A DNA stretch of 64,000 bases from the NCBI GenBank assembly GCA_002399285.1, contig DHDI01000014.1:38673-102672 (forward strand), in the 5' to 3' direction. A program made the position numbers and the translations under genes. The notes beneath the pieces were generated by a model, which saw nothing but the letters and a program-made list of their open reading frames with translations, had not been told where the DNA came from and made no database searches. Shown here piece by piece: positions 1 through 7,936 of the stretch. Every line of letters starts with the position of its first letter. The stretch's first letter is position 1. The DNA is from Thermoanaerobacterales bacterium UBA4880 (GTDB lineage: Bacteria; Bacillota; Thermoanaerobacteria; Thermoanaerobacterales; UBA4877).

Positions 1-219
1 ATCGCCGCCCTGGAAGGTCTGCGGCTGCTCGAGTCGATGGGCCTCGCCGAGCTGGAAGAAATAGACCCGCTCACCTACTACGCCGTCCCAAAGAGCGGCG
101 GAAAGAAAGGGGACCAGCGCCTAAAAAAGTGGTTTACCGATCTTTCGGACGAGACGGACAGCTTCCGGTCATGGCTCAAGACCGCTTCGATAGCAGAAAT
201 AGAAGAGCTGCTCAAATGA
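1..219 (+). CDS. C-terminal fragment of an unrecognised protein
   Basis: The reading frame is open from the first base of the window and ends at a TGA at 217-219, so only the last 72 codons are visible and the true start lies upstream. The piece is hydrophilic and mostly helical in character (LEGLRLLESMGLAELEEIDP near the start, SIAEIEELLK at the end) with a basic, glycine-containing stretch (PKSGGKKGDQRLKKW) in the middle. I do not recognise the family. It converges on the Wadjet operon and is followed directly by a copy of the dispersed intergenic repeat. Confidence 0.6.
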   Translation: MAALEGLRLLESMGLAELEEIDPLTYYAVPKSGGKKGDQRLKKWFTDLSDETDSFRSWLKTASIAEIEELLK

Positions 220-229
220 GCAGCTCCTC

Positions 230-325
230 GGACCGTGACATTCTCGTGCAACCGCTAAATTGCACAGCAATTTTGCTTGCCGCCTTGCCCTGCGCGATTT
301 GTCGCAGTCTGCCAGTTTGTCTGCA
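230..325 (-). repeat. dispersed intergenic repeat, copy A (short form)
   Basis: Read on the minus strand this matches the longer copy at 7765-7928: it begins GCAGACAAACTGGCAGAC, then a CGACAAATCGCGCAGGGCAAGGCGGCAAG block, then GCAAAATTGCTGTGCAATT and a GCACGAGA block. It lacks about 75 bases found in the middle of the long copies. It fills the gap between the stop codon of the plus-strand gene fragment and the 3' end of jetD. Confidence 0.75.
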
Positions 326-352
326 ATTTCCAGTTTGTCTACATCTTGATCA

Positions 353-727
353 TCAGTCATCTTCCCATAGTATATTTTCCTGCTCAAGCCTTATCCTCTT
401 GCCTATCATATAGTCGATCGCACCGTAAACGTCCGAATAATCCTCATCACTCAGCAGCAGGCCGAGCTTTTTGGCATAGGCCTCATCTATGAGCTTAGCC
501 AGACTCTCATACCTCTTCAATGTATCAGCGTCCATCATATACGGCTTTATATACATACCCGCCGCCTTCCTCAGATGCGCCAGTATCTCGAAGCCCCCCA
601 GGTCTATATCGCCCCAATGATAAAAGGATACGTCAAACCCCCTCAGTCTTCCGCTGCTGTCATCGTATGCCTTGCTGTTCTTAAGCTTATCCACCAGCGC
701 GTTTAATACCTCGTCAGCGTACCTCAT
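353..727 (-). CDS. jetD: JetD (Wadjet nuclease subunit), internally deleted
   Basis: Last gene of the jetABCD operon. JetD is the Toprim-fold subunit (DUF3322 plus DUF2220) that cuts plasmid DNA bound by the JetABC SMC complex, and it is normally close to 400 residues. This product has only 124. Its first ~20 residues (MRYADEVLNALVDKLKNSKA) look like an authentic JetD N-terminus and its ATG overlaps the end of jetC as expected, yet by residue ~35 it is already in the C-terminal Toprim core (YHWGDIDLGGFEIL, residues 36-49). The simplest reading is an in-frame deletion of roughly 200 or more codons that removed most of the N-terminal domain and the first acidic Toprim motif. The DxD motif (D40, D42) remains. 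Nuclease activity is doubtful; whether the short protein is made is unknown. Family assignment is firm, the deletion is inferred from remembered family architecture. Confidence 0.75.
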   Translation of the reverse strand: MRYADEVLNALVDKLKNSKAYDDSSGRLRGFDVSFYHWGDIDLGGFEILAHLRKAAGMYIKPYMMDADTLKRYESLAKLIDEAYAKKLGLLLSDEDYSDVYGAIDYMIGKRIRLEQENILWEDD

Positions 728-3700
728 TGGCCTTCTCCCGCTTATAGTCGAATCCGCTCACCCAGGCCGAGGAACCCTCTCTCATCACAAGGGCCACGGT
801 GCCCACCAGAGGAGCTATATACTCGCACTTTTCCGTAGGCGCGGCCAGTATCACCTGCAGCCCCAGACTGTCCATGAACCGGAGGGTGGCCTCTATCCTC
901 TCGCTGTCCATCTTGTTGAATGCCTCGTCGAAAAGCATCAGTCCTATGGAATCTATCCAGTTCTTGCCCTTGTACATCTGTATGAAGGAGGCGGTCATGA
1001 CCACATAATAGGGCGTCTGCGTCTCGCCGCCGGATTTCTCCCTGCTGACTTTGGAAAAGCTGGAGACCTGTCCGTCAGAATGCCTTATGTCTATGTCGTA
1101 GGTGAGATAATTTCTGTAATCTGTGAGCTCGGCCATCACCTTTTCAAACTCCTCCTCACTGTCCGTGGTGATCCTCTCAAACAGCTCGTCCATGGCCTCC
1201 TTATGTCTGGCCTCAAAGGCGTCGCTGAACAGATTGAATCCCTCCATCAGCAGCGGGTCCATGATCATGTCGTAGAAATTTTTGTACTGCGGATTCGCCT
1301 TTACCACGAACCGGTAGCTGTCCCCGCCGAACTCCAGCCCCCTCAGGGCGTCGTTGAGCATGTCGAACTCCATCCCCGCGGTGTCGATGTTTTCCTTGAG
1401 GGAGGCGATGAAGTGCTCTTTAAACTCCTCCTCGGCCTCTTTCCTCGCAGTCTCTATCTTTTCCTCATACTCTTCCAGACGGCTCTCCCTGAGTTTTTTG
1501 TGAAACTCCTCATAATCGGAGAGATCGTATGCGTCAGTCTTGCCCCAGAAATTAAAATCGCCGTTGTACTTCTGCATGGCAAGCTCGATGGCGGTCTTTT
1601 GATTGGCTATCTGGGTATCCAGCCCCTTCCTGCTGATCTCGAAGTTTCTGAGCACACCGGGCACATCCCTTTTAGACGTCTCATCCTCATATCTCCTGCC
1701 TGCCGCCTCCGTTATCCCGCTGTGCTCCCCGGCAAAGCTATCTAAGTCTTCCTTATATACTTCCGCAGACTGCGCCTCCCTTGCCGCATTCTCCTCTAAA
1801 TTTTTGATCTCAAACTTATAGCCTCCCCTCCTGTCGCTGCAGTCGATCACTTCTTCGTCCGCGGCCCTTTTATCCTTAAGCGCCCTTTCCAGCTTCTCCT
1901 GGATCGTTATGTATTCGTTCATGTCCAGTGACTGAAGCTTTTCATTCCTCTCCGTTATCTCTACCCGCTTTGATACGGCGTCGTCGATGACGTCGTTTAT
2001 GTCTCTTGCCGCGTAGTAGAAATCATCGAAGGCCTTCATACCGTCTTTTGCCGCGCCCAGTTTGTCTATACCGGCGTTCACCCTGTCCTCATCCTGCTGC
2101 ACCGCCTTCAGTTCCCCCTGCTTCATCTCAAGCTGCCTGGCCGCCGCCTTGCTGCCTATAAACGGGGTGCGGTATACGGCGAAGTTTATCTGCCTGGCCA
2201 CGTTGTTCTGATACGTCATACAGGTGGGCGTTATCGCCCTGTCATATCTATTGAGGCTATCCACGTCTTCGCACTTTTTCAGCCTGCCCATTATCCTGTT
2301 CACATATGCCCGGGCATAGGGATTTTGCGTCTCCACCTCCTCCGCTAATGTACCTTCCTCCATATTGTCCCCATGCTTAAGTATCTTGGTGGTGTCCACA
2401 AGCCCCACGCCGTATATATCCTTCTCCTTTTTAAATCTTTCGTACACGTTCAGGGAGAAGTTGAAGTATTCCGCGGGAACGATGAGGTCAAACCTCTGGG
2501 TATTCAAATATCCCTCTACGGCGTCCCTCCATCTTTCGTCCTTTACCTCCAGCAGCTCGCAGAGTATGTCGGGGGTCACATCCACGCCCTTTTCGCTCCT
2601 CAGTCTGTCCGCTATCTCCTGTCTCAAGGCCGTGACGTTCCTGTCATATACCATCCTCTTATCCCTGAGACTTTCTATGCCGGCCTTAAGCTCCTTCTCC
2701 CTTCCGGCCAGGCCTTCCAGTTCCTGCCCCAGACCGTATATTTTTACCGATACGTCGTCGGTCTGTTTCCTCACGCTGCCATAGGCAATCTTCAGACCGT
2801 CCGTATCCATATATCCCTTGCTGTCCGCAAAGGTTCTTAAGCCGTCCATAAAAGGCACGATATCCGTAAGATAGCCTTGTTCCATAACGGTCTCCAGCTT
2901 TTCCGATACGCCCTTGGCAGCCGAGCGCGCCCTGTTTATCCTAAATGCATCGTCCTTGAGGCCGCTCTCCAACAGGCCTATCTCCTTTTGTAGCTGCATC
3001 TGCAGGCGATAGTTTTCATTCTGACTGAGCATCTCCTTCAGGGTATCGCATTCCGCAGACAACTTGTCCTGCTGCTCTTTCAGTTTTTCCAGCTTTTTCT
3101 CTGCCGCCTTTAAGTCCTTCTCCCGCAGCTGTTTTTCTTCCTTCAGTCCATCCAGTTTACTGTTGGATATCTCAAAGGCCGCCCGCTTTATGATATACTC
3201 CTGGGTGTCCGCCCTGTCCCGCTGCCTTTTCAGCTCGCCGCCCATGGATAATATCTCATCCAGCCTGCCTATCTGCACCTTGGTATCCTCGGCCATCTTC
3301 TCATAATCCTTGTATCTGCGGAAGTTTTCCCTCATGGCCTCGATGGTGATCTTCTTCTCATCCAGCACATATTGGTATACAAACTCCTTGAGGTCCTTCA
3401 GCGGCTTAAAGGCCAACGCCCTGACTAGATTGTCAAAAAACCTCTCGCTTAAGGAACCCAGCTTCATCAGCAGGTCCTGCCTGTACTGGCCGGGCGTCTG
3501 GTATACCCTGGCGTTGTACAGCTTCAGGTGATCCCTGAGATTTTTGCGGTCCCTCACCTTCTCGCCGTCCCAGAACATGCTGTCCTCTATGGCGGCATCC
3601 TCTATCTTAAAAAAGTCGTTGTCACAGCTATTGTCACTGTAGCAGTCTATGCATGACCCGATGACAAAATACTTGTCCTTGCTCTCCTCATAAAACTCCA

Positions 3701-3989
3701 GGGCAACGACGGTGGAGAAGTTTCCGTTCCTCAGGTATCTTGCCCCTCTCTCGTCCACCCCCGTCTTACCCTTGACATAGTCTATAAGCGTCCTCTTGGA
3801 GTCCTCGTCCGCCGAATAGTTGAACCTCATCTGTCTCTGGTCTCCCACCAGCACATACTGCACGGCATCCAGTATGGTGGACTTTCCGCTGGCATTGTCT
3901 CCCGTGATGAGAGCGCTGCCGTCAATGTATATGTCCTCATTGGTGAAATAGTGCCAATTCCTAAGCTTGATCCTCGTCAGCCTCTTCAC
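714..3989 (-). CDS. jetC: JetC, SMC-like ATPase of Wadjet system
   Basis: 1091-residue SMC/MukB-like ATPase that forms the DNA-translocating core of the Wadjet plasmid-defence complex with JetA (kleisin) and JetB. The N-terminal head has Walker A GDNASGKST (residues 30-38); long coiled-coil stretches follow (about 230-350 and 600-740) around a hinge-like middle; the C-terminal head carries the ABC signature SGGET (986-990) and Walker B LMLFDEAF (about 1017-1024). The start is GTG at 3989 with a GGGAGG ribosome-binding site and the family N-terminus MKRLTRIKLRNWHYF. It overlaps jetB by 29 bases and jetD by 14, so the operon is translationally coupled. No lesion is seen in this subunit. Confidence 0.92.
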   Translation of the reverse strand: MKRLTRIKLRNWHYFTNEDIYIDGSALITGDNASGKSTILDAVQYVLVGDQRQMRFNYSADEDSKRTLIDYVKGKTGVDERGARYLRNGNFSTVVALEFYEESKDKYFVIGSCIDCYSDNSCDNDFFKIEDAAIEDSMFWDGEKVRDRKNLRDHLKLYNARVYQTPGQYRQDLLMKLGSLSERFFDNLVRALAFKPLKDLKEFVYQYVLDEKKITIEAMRENFRRYKDYEKMAEDTKVQIGRLDEILSMGGELKRQRDRADTQEYIIKRAAFEISNSKLDGLKEEKQLREKDLKAAEKKLEKLKEQQDKLSAECDTLKEMLSQNENYRLQMQLQKEIGLLESGLKDDAFRINRARSAAKGVSEKLETVMEQGYLTDIVPFMDGLRTFADSKGYMDTDGLKIAYGSVRKQTDDVSVKIYGLGQELEGLAGREKELKAGIESLRDKRMVYDRNVTALRQEIADRLRSEKGVDVTPDILCELLEVKDERWRDAVEGYLNTQRFDLIVPAEYFNFSLNVYERFKKEKDIYGVGLVDTTKILKHGDNMEEGTLAEEVETQNPYARAYVNRIMGRLKKCEDVDSLNRYDRAITPTCMTYQNNVARQINFAVYRTPFIGSKAAARQLEMKQGELKAVQQDEDRVNAGIDKLGAAKDGMKAFDDFYYAARDINDVIDDAVSKRVEITERNEKLQSLDMNEYITIQEKLERALKDKRAADEEVIDCSDRRGGYKFEIKNLEENAAREAQSAEVYKEDLDSFAGEHSGITEAAGRRYEDETSKRDVPGVLRNFEISRKGLDTQIANQKTAIELAMQKYNGDFNFWGKTDAYDLSDYEEFHKKLRESRLEEYEEKIETARKEAEEEFKEHFIASLKENIDTAGMEFDMLNDALRGLEFGGDSYRFVVKANPQYKNFYDMIMDPLLMEGFNLFSDAFEARHKEAMDELFERITTDSEEEFEKVMAELTDYRNYLTYDIDIRHSDGQVSSFSKVSREKSGGETQTPYYVVMTASFIQMYKGKNWIDSIGLMLFDEAFNKMDSERIEATLRFMDSLGLQVILAAPTEKCEYIAPLVGTVALVMREGSSAWVSGFDYKREKANEVR

Positions 3990-4584
3990 CGGTCTCGCCT
4001 CCCTCTTTACGGTATGACGTTATCCTCTCGTACACCGTCTTTATATCCTCCGCCCTTACTGCGGAAAGTATGGACGGATATATTATCAGCCTGCATTCCG
4101 GGTCGAATATATCCGCGTCTATATTATGTATGATGTTGAACCTCCTGAGAAGAGAGACCGCGTCCCGCAGGCTGGTCTTATTTATCGGCCTGTCCTTAAA
4201 TCCAAGGCCCATGTACCTCTCCTGCAGCTCTCCCATGGTTATGACGACGTTCTGAGCCAGGCTGAGCTGCCTGCGCTTTTCCTCGTACAACAGGCGCAGT
4301 ATCAGCAGGATAAGGCTCTCGTCTATCGTTAGGTTGACATGATTGTATCCAAACTTGTTCCTCACATAATACACATGGTTGTTCTCGTCGGACATCAGCT
4401 CCCAGCCGCCCATCAGCAGATACTCCGAAATGCCCCTCTCGTTTCTCTCAATAAAGTAATAATCCCTTCTGTCATTATCCGATCTCTTGTTTATATAACA
4501 TGAAGACAGCAGTTTATTCAGTACCCTGGGAAGGTTGTTCTTCTCCTCCTGGCTCATTTCCTCATACCATTCGAACATGCTCAT
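3961..4584 (-). CDS. jetB: JetB, MukE-like subunit of Wadjet (DUF4194)
   Basis: 207-residue DUF4194 protein, the MukE/ScpB-like partner that bridges JetA and the JetC heads. Visible features are an acidic, helical N-terminus (MSMFEWYEEMSQEEK), a winged-helix-like core with the stretch YNHVNLTIDESLILLILRLL (about 79-98), and a charged tail ending in EADEDQA. It starts four bases before the jetA stop (ATGA overlap) and its 3' end overlaps the jetC start. Identification rests on size, position between JetA and JetC, and sequence character of the family. Confidence 0.88.
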   Translation of the reverse strand: MSMFEWYEEMSQEEKNNLPRVLNKLLSSCYINKRSDNDRRDYYFIERNERGISEYLLMGGWELMSDENNHVYYVRNKFGYNHVNLTIDESLILLILRLLYEEKRRQLSLAQNVVITMGELQERYMGLGFKDRPINKTSLRDAVSLLRRFNIIHNIDADIFDPECRLIIYPSILSAVRAEDIKTVYERITSYRKEGGETGEEADEDQA

Positions 4585-5984
4585 TTCCTCCTTATAACAG
4601 CCTCGGGATATGAAAAGGCTCCGTTTTCCACTCTCTCATCCAGTATCTCGGCCACGTATTCCACCTTCTTTGACAAGGAGAAGTCCACGATATATATCAG
4701 CCTTATATACTCCTCCACGCTGTCCACTTTCATCTCCGATGCCCTTATGCTGCGCCTGTCATTCAACAGGTCCATCACATAGGCATTTATCCTGTCCCTG
4801 GTCAGGGTCCTGCGCATCTTATCCCTGACAGACTTCATCCTTTCGTCCTTTAGGACTTCGTCTATGTCAAACTCCCGAAGCACTTCAAACACGGCATTCC
4901 GCGAAGACCTCCTCGGTTTATACAATGAGGCATCGTCCAGATACCCCTGAGAATATATGTAGTATATCCCCTCCATCTCATCAGGCGGCATATCATTCAG
5001 GCTGACGTCATTGCCCTTTATATATCCCGCGAGATCGGTCAATACCTTAGCCAGCTGTCCCTTGGTATCCTTGTTGGAGTACAGGGCATGGCGCACCTGG
5101 TTTAAAGAGGCCCTCGTGTACTGGGCGTTCCTCCTGTCTATCTCCTCCATCAGCGGGCCCATGCCGTTATAGCTTTCCCGTATAAAATTGAGTTTCTTTA
5201 CCGTTTCCTCCCGCGCTTCGTCTATATCCCCGTATCTCTCCCGGGCAACCATCCCCTTGGCGATCTTATCCAGGAACTTATTGTCTCTCTGCCAGTCGTC
5301 GGTCCGCTTGAGTATCCTTACTTTATATCGGGAGACGTTGTCCGACGTCCTCAGCCTGTGGTAGCTCTTGTCTATTACCTCATTTTTATAATCTATGAAA
5401 TGATCGCTGAGTATGCCGCTTATCTCCCTTTCGGACAACATCCTCTCGGTATATGTCTTGATGTTGGAATGAAGCGACTTGAGATTATTGATGAGACCAT
5501 ATGTGGAATCGTAGACCTTCTCGAGGATTATATCGGGGTGTTTTTCGGCTCCCTCCGAATACAGGTTGTTGTATGTATCGAACACATATCCCTGAAACTC
5601 TTCCTCATAGCCGTCCCTTATCTTCTTCAGCACATCCAGGATCTTTATGGCATAGTCCGTCAGGTTTATGTACTGGGTATAGTCGGTAAAAGTCTCTATC
5701 CTCACCCAGCCCGTATCGTCCAGCTTGCGCAGTACCATGCCCGCCCTGTCCCTGGGGCTCTGGGCGGTTTCGCCGGTGTCCTCCGCCAGTTGATCGTCCA
5801 ACGCGTCGTCCTCCACCTCTTCTATATAGGACGTCATTATCCTTATGCAGTCCTCCCGCCTTATACCCAAGGCGGAAACGGAGTATTCATCATATATCAG
5901 GAAGAGGATATCGGAGTAAAACTCCTTGAGCGGGCTGGAAAGTATACCGAAGAATCTGTCCGGTATCTTAGTAAAAAGATTCAT
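4581..5984 (-). CDS. jetA: JetA, kleisin-like subunit of Wadjet
   Basis: First gene of the jetABCD operon, encoding the MukF/kleisin-like subunit that links the JetC heads. I place the start at the ATG at 5984 (MNLFTKIPDRFFGILSSPLK), because it follows a GGGGGTG ribosome-binding site and the family begins this way; the frame stays open 33 bases further upstream without a better signal. The 467-residue product has a winged-helix N-terminal part, a long helical middle rich in charged residues (about 170-290), and a C-terminal helical domain. An extended -10 promoter lies just upstream. Confidence 0.88.
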   Translation of the reverse strand: MNLFTKIPDRFFGILSSPLKEFYSDILFLIYDEYSVSALGIRREDCIRIMTSYIEEVEDDALDDQLAEDTGETAQSPRDRAGMVLRKLDDTGWVRIETFTDYTQYINLTDYAIKILDVLKKIRDGYEEEFQGYVFDTYNNLYSEGAEKHPDIILEKVYDSTYGLINNLKSLHSNIKTYTERMLSEREISGILSDHFIDYKNEVIDKSYHRLRTSDNVSRYKVRILKRTDDWQRDNKFLDKIAKGMVARERYGDIDEAREETVKKLNFIRESYNGMGPLMEEIDRRNAQYTRASLNQVRHALYSNKDTKGQLAKVLTDLAGYIKGNDVSLNDMPPDEMEGIYYIYSQGYLDDASLYKPRRSSRNAVFEVLREFDIDEVLKDERMKSVRDKMRRTLTRDRINAYVMDLLNDRRSIRASEMKVDSVEEYIRLIYIVDFSLSKKVEYVAEILDERVENGAFSYPEAVIRRK

Positions 5985-6007
5985 AGCATCACCCCCGAAG
6001 CGATAGT

Positions 6008-6026
6008 TCTTTCTCAATTATAGCAT
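6008..6026 (-). promoter_or_regulatory. extended -10 promoter of the jet operon
   Basis: On the minus strand the sequence ATGCTATAAT (TATAAT with an upstream TGN extension) lies about 30 bases before the jetA start codon. No good -35 hexamer is visible at the usual spacing, which fits an extended -10 promoter. It sits between the terminator of nothing else and the jetA ribosome-binding site, so it is the obvious candidate for operon transcription. Confidence 0.5.
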
Positions 6027-6044
6027 AGTTCGCGGCCGGGAAAT

Positions 6045-6085
6045 ATAAAAATAGGGAGTGCCGCCGCTTAAGTGGCATTCCCATA
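6045..6085 (-). terminator. rho-independent terminator after the HAD phosphatase gene
   Basis: On the minus strand GGGAATGCC and GGCACTCCC form a nine-pair stem (one G-T pair) with an 11-base loop, followed by CTATTTTTATATTT. It lies just after the stop codon at 6093 and isolates the jet operon from its upstream neighbour. Confidence 0.8.
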
Positions 6086-6092
6086 TTGCTCT

Positions 6093-6725
6093 TTATAAAT
6101 AGCTGTATAATTCCGCAGGGCTTGCGCAGGCTATGTAATCATCGGCCGGTATGTCATCCCGCCTGTCTATCTGTCCCCAGTTGGCCAGTATAAAGTCGGT
6201 GCCGCAGCTCTTGGCGCATTGATAGTCGAATTTGCTGTCCCCGACATAATAGGCCTCTTCCGGCACGATACCCAGAAAGTCCATCGCCTCTATAAGCTGA
6301 TCGGGATAGGGTTTAGGCCGCAGATCGTCGTTATGAGGCACAACCGCATCAAAGTAATGAAGAATGGTTTTCAGTACAAGATCGATCTCTACCTCGAACT
6401 GGTATCTCGACGTGACTATTCCCAATTTTTTCCCGTCTTGCTTCAGGGTCTTGAGCATTTCATCTATGCCGGGATAGACGGTCACATCTCCATACATATC
6501 TACTATATTTTTGCTCCATACCTCAAAGGTGGAGTCCACATCCTCCACGCCCAGTTCTCTAAGAGCCCCCTTACCGGTATGCATAAATGCAAATTTCAGT
6601 TGGTCGTAAGCATACTCCTTATCAAAGAGATCCTTCATCGTCTTTTTCAGCGCGCTTATCGTCGTCTTTTCCGTATCCGTAAGGGTACCGTCCACATCGA
6701 ATATAAATGATTTCTTTGCCGTCAT
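6093..6725 (-). CDS. HAD-family phosphatase
   Basis: 210-residue haloacid-dehalogenase hydrolase of the phosphoglycolate phosphatase/PpaX type. Motif I is FIFDVDGTLTDT (residues 7-18, nucleophile D10), motif II is VTSRY (about 109-113), the motif III lysine is in RPKPYPDQ, and motif IV is VGDSKFDYQCAKSCG. A helical cap domain lies between motifs I and II, as in subclass I. Substrate cannot be read from the sequence; small phosphate esters or pyrophosphate are possible. Single gene with its own terminator. Confidence 0.85.
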   Translation of the reverse strand: MTAKKSFIFDVDGTLTDTEKTTISALKKTMKDLFDKEYAYDQLKFAFMHTGKGALRELGVEDVDSTFEVWSKNIVDMYGDVTVYPGIDEMLKTLKQDGKKLGIVTSRYQFEVEIDLVLKTILHYFDAVVPHNDDLRPKPYPDQLIEAMDFLGIVPEEAYYVGDSKFDYQCAKSCGTDFILANWGQIDRRDDIPADDYIACASPAELYSYL

Positions 6726-6805
6726 CCGTATCCTCCTTGTATCGTTACATATCTATCAACTATTATATCACTTTAGGATGGCCCTTGGATACATCGGATA
6801 TCCAT

Positions 6806-7552
6806 TTAAACCATTAGGAAACCTCCGCCCACCTGAATGCATTCTCCGGTGACATAGCTGGAATCGTCCGAGGAAAGAAATGAAATGACCGACGCTACCT
6901 CGGCGGGTTGCCCCTTCCTTCCCAGCGGCGTGAGCTTAACGGCCATGGCCGCGATGTTTTCCGGCATCGCCCTTGCCATATTGGTATCTATCTGCGCAGG
7001 AGCAACACAGTTTACGGTGATATTTTTGCCGCCGGATTCCTTGGCAAGGCTTCTGGTGAAGCCCAGCACCGCGCCCTTAGACGCGCTGTAATTGGTCTGC
7101 CCGACATTGCCCCAGGCCGAGGAGGAACATACGTTGACGATCTTCCCGTAATATTGCTCGCGCATTCTTGGGACCACTACCCTACAGGTATTATAGAGAC
7201 TGTTGAGATTGACGTTAAGGACTGAATCCCACTGATCCCTTTTCATTTTGTGAAACATTGCGTCTCTTGTTATTCCGGCATCGTTCACAAGAATATCGAC
7301 TCTGCCGTATTCATCATAGACTCTGCCAAGCACCTCTGCAGTCGCGGCCTCGCTGCCCACATCGCATTTCATGCCGGCGACTATCTTTCCTGAGGGATCG
7401 ATTTCCTTTGCCGTAGCCTCCGCCCGCTCCCGGTCGATATCCAAAGAGATTATATGAGCCGCGCCGTCCTCAAAAAAACGTTTGACGACCGCCGCACCGA
7501 TACCTTTGGCCCCGCCGGTGACAACAGCGATCTTACCTTCTAATTTACCCAT
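6806..7552 (-). CDS. short-chain dehydrogenase/reductase, FabG-like
   Basis: 248-residue classical SDR. The NAD(P)-binding loop is VTGGAKGIG (residues 11-19), the catalytic serine lies in NVCSSSAWG, and the Tyr/Lys pair is in YSASK (Y155, K159 region). A PG-like segment (CVAPAQIDTNM) and the C-terminal VTGECIQVGGGFLMV are typical of 3-oxoacyl-ACP or acetoacetyl-CoA reductases. The usual NNAG motif reads NDAG here (LVNDAGITRDAM). It is not beside other fatty-acid genes, so a role in another 3-oxo or hydroxy compound pathway is as likely. Confidence 0.85.
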   Translation of the reverse strand: MGKLEGKIAVVTGGAKGIGAAVVKRFFEDGAAHIISLDIDRERAEATAKEIDPSGKIVAGMKCDVGSEAATAEVLGRVYDEYGRVDILVNDAGITRDAMFHKMKRDQWDSVLNVNLNSLYNTCRVVVPRMREQYYGKIVNVCSSSAWGNVGQTNYSASKGAVLGFTRSLAKESGGKNITVNCVAPAQIDTNMARAMPENIAAMAVKLTPLGRKGQPAEVASVISFLSSDDSSYVTGECIQVGGGFLMV

Positions 7553-7764
7553 GATACTGGATACCTCCTTGCGTTGTTATAAGTGCGGGCAATATAACAG
7601 TATCTCCCGCCTATAGAAATTTAATTGCAAGAAACGTGCCGGATGCAAAACCCATAAAATACAGGTATCCCCGGCCGCATGCCGCTGCAAATTTATACAT
7701 ATGTGTCTAATTCTGTGCGAGTTGATAGCCCAAATTTTTTCTGATCCACTTTTACTATATTCCA
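7553..7764. other. intergenic segment upstream of the SDR gene
   Basis: 212 bases without a credible gene. The SDR gene's ribosome-binding site (GGAGG before 7552) lies at its left end. I see no clear terminator for the D-serine ammonia-lyase gene and no strong promoter. The right end runs into repeat copy B. Confidence 0.4.
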
Positions 7765-7928
7765 GGCTGCAGATAAACTGGCAGGCCGTGTCAAATCGTG
7801 CAAGGCAAGGCGGCAAACCTGCAAACAAGGGAACATACTTAAACGTATGTGCCCGCAATTTGCAGGTGAAGCCAACACAGCAAGCAAAATTGCTATGCAA
7901 TTACGCGATTGCACGAGAGCGGCATCGG
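7765..7928 (+). repeat. dispersed intergenic repeat, copy B (long form)
   Basis: About 164 bases and the reference copy for the family. It runs GGCTGCAGATAAACTGGCAG, GCCGTGTCAAATCGTGCAAG, GCAAGGCGGCAAACCTGCAA, then a variable part containing ACTTAAACGTATGTG, then GCCAACACAGCAAGCAAAAT, TGCTATGCAATTACGCGATT and GCACGAGAGCGGCATCGG. It ends a few bases before the stop codon of the minus-strand dsdA gene. Short open frames inside it have no ribosome-binding site and are not believable genes. Confidence 0.8.
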
Positions 7929-7936
7929 CCTTATCT

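Noticed and set aside
672..1745. Long open frame (357 codons) antisense to jetC
   Set aside because: It is the complement of the SMC coding sequence and shows no ribosome-binding site or recognisable domain.
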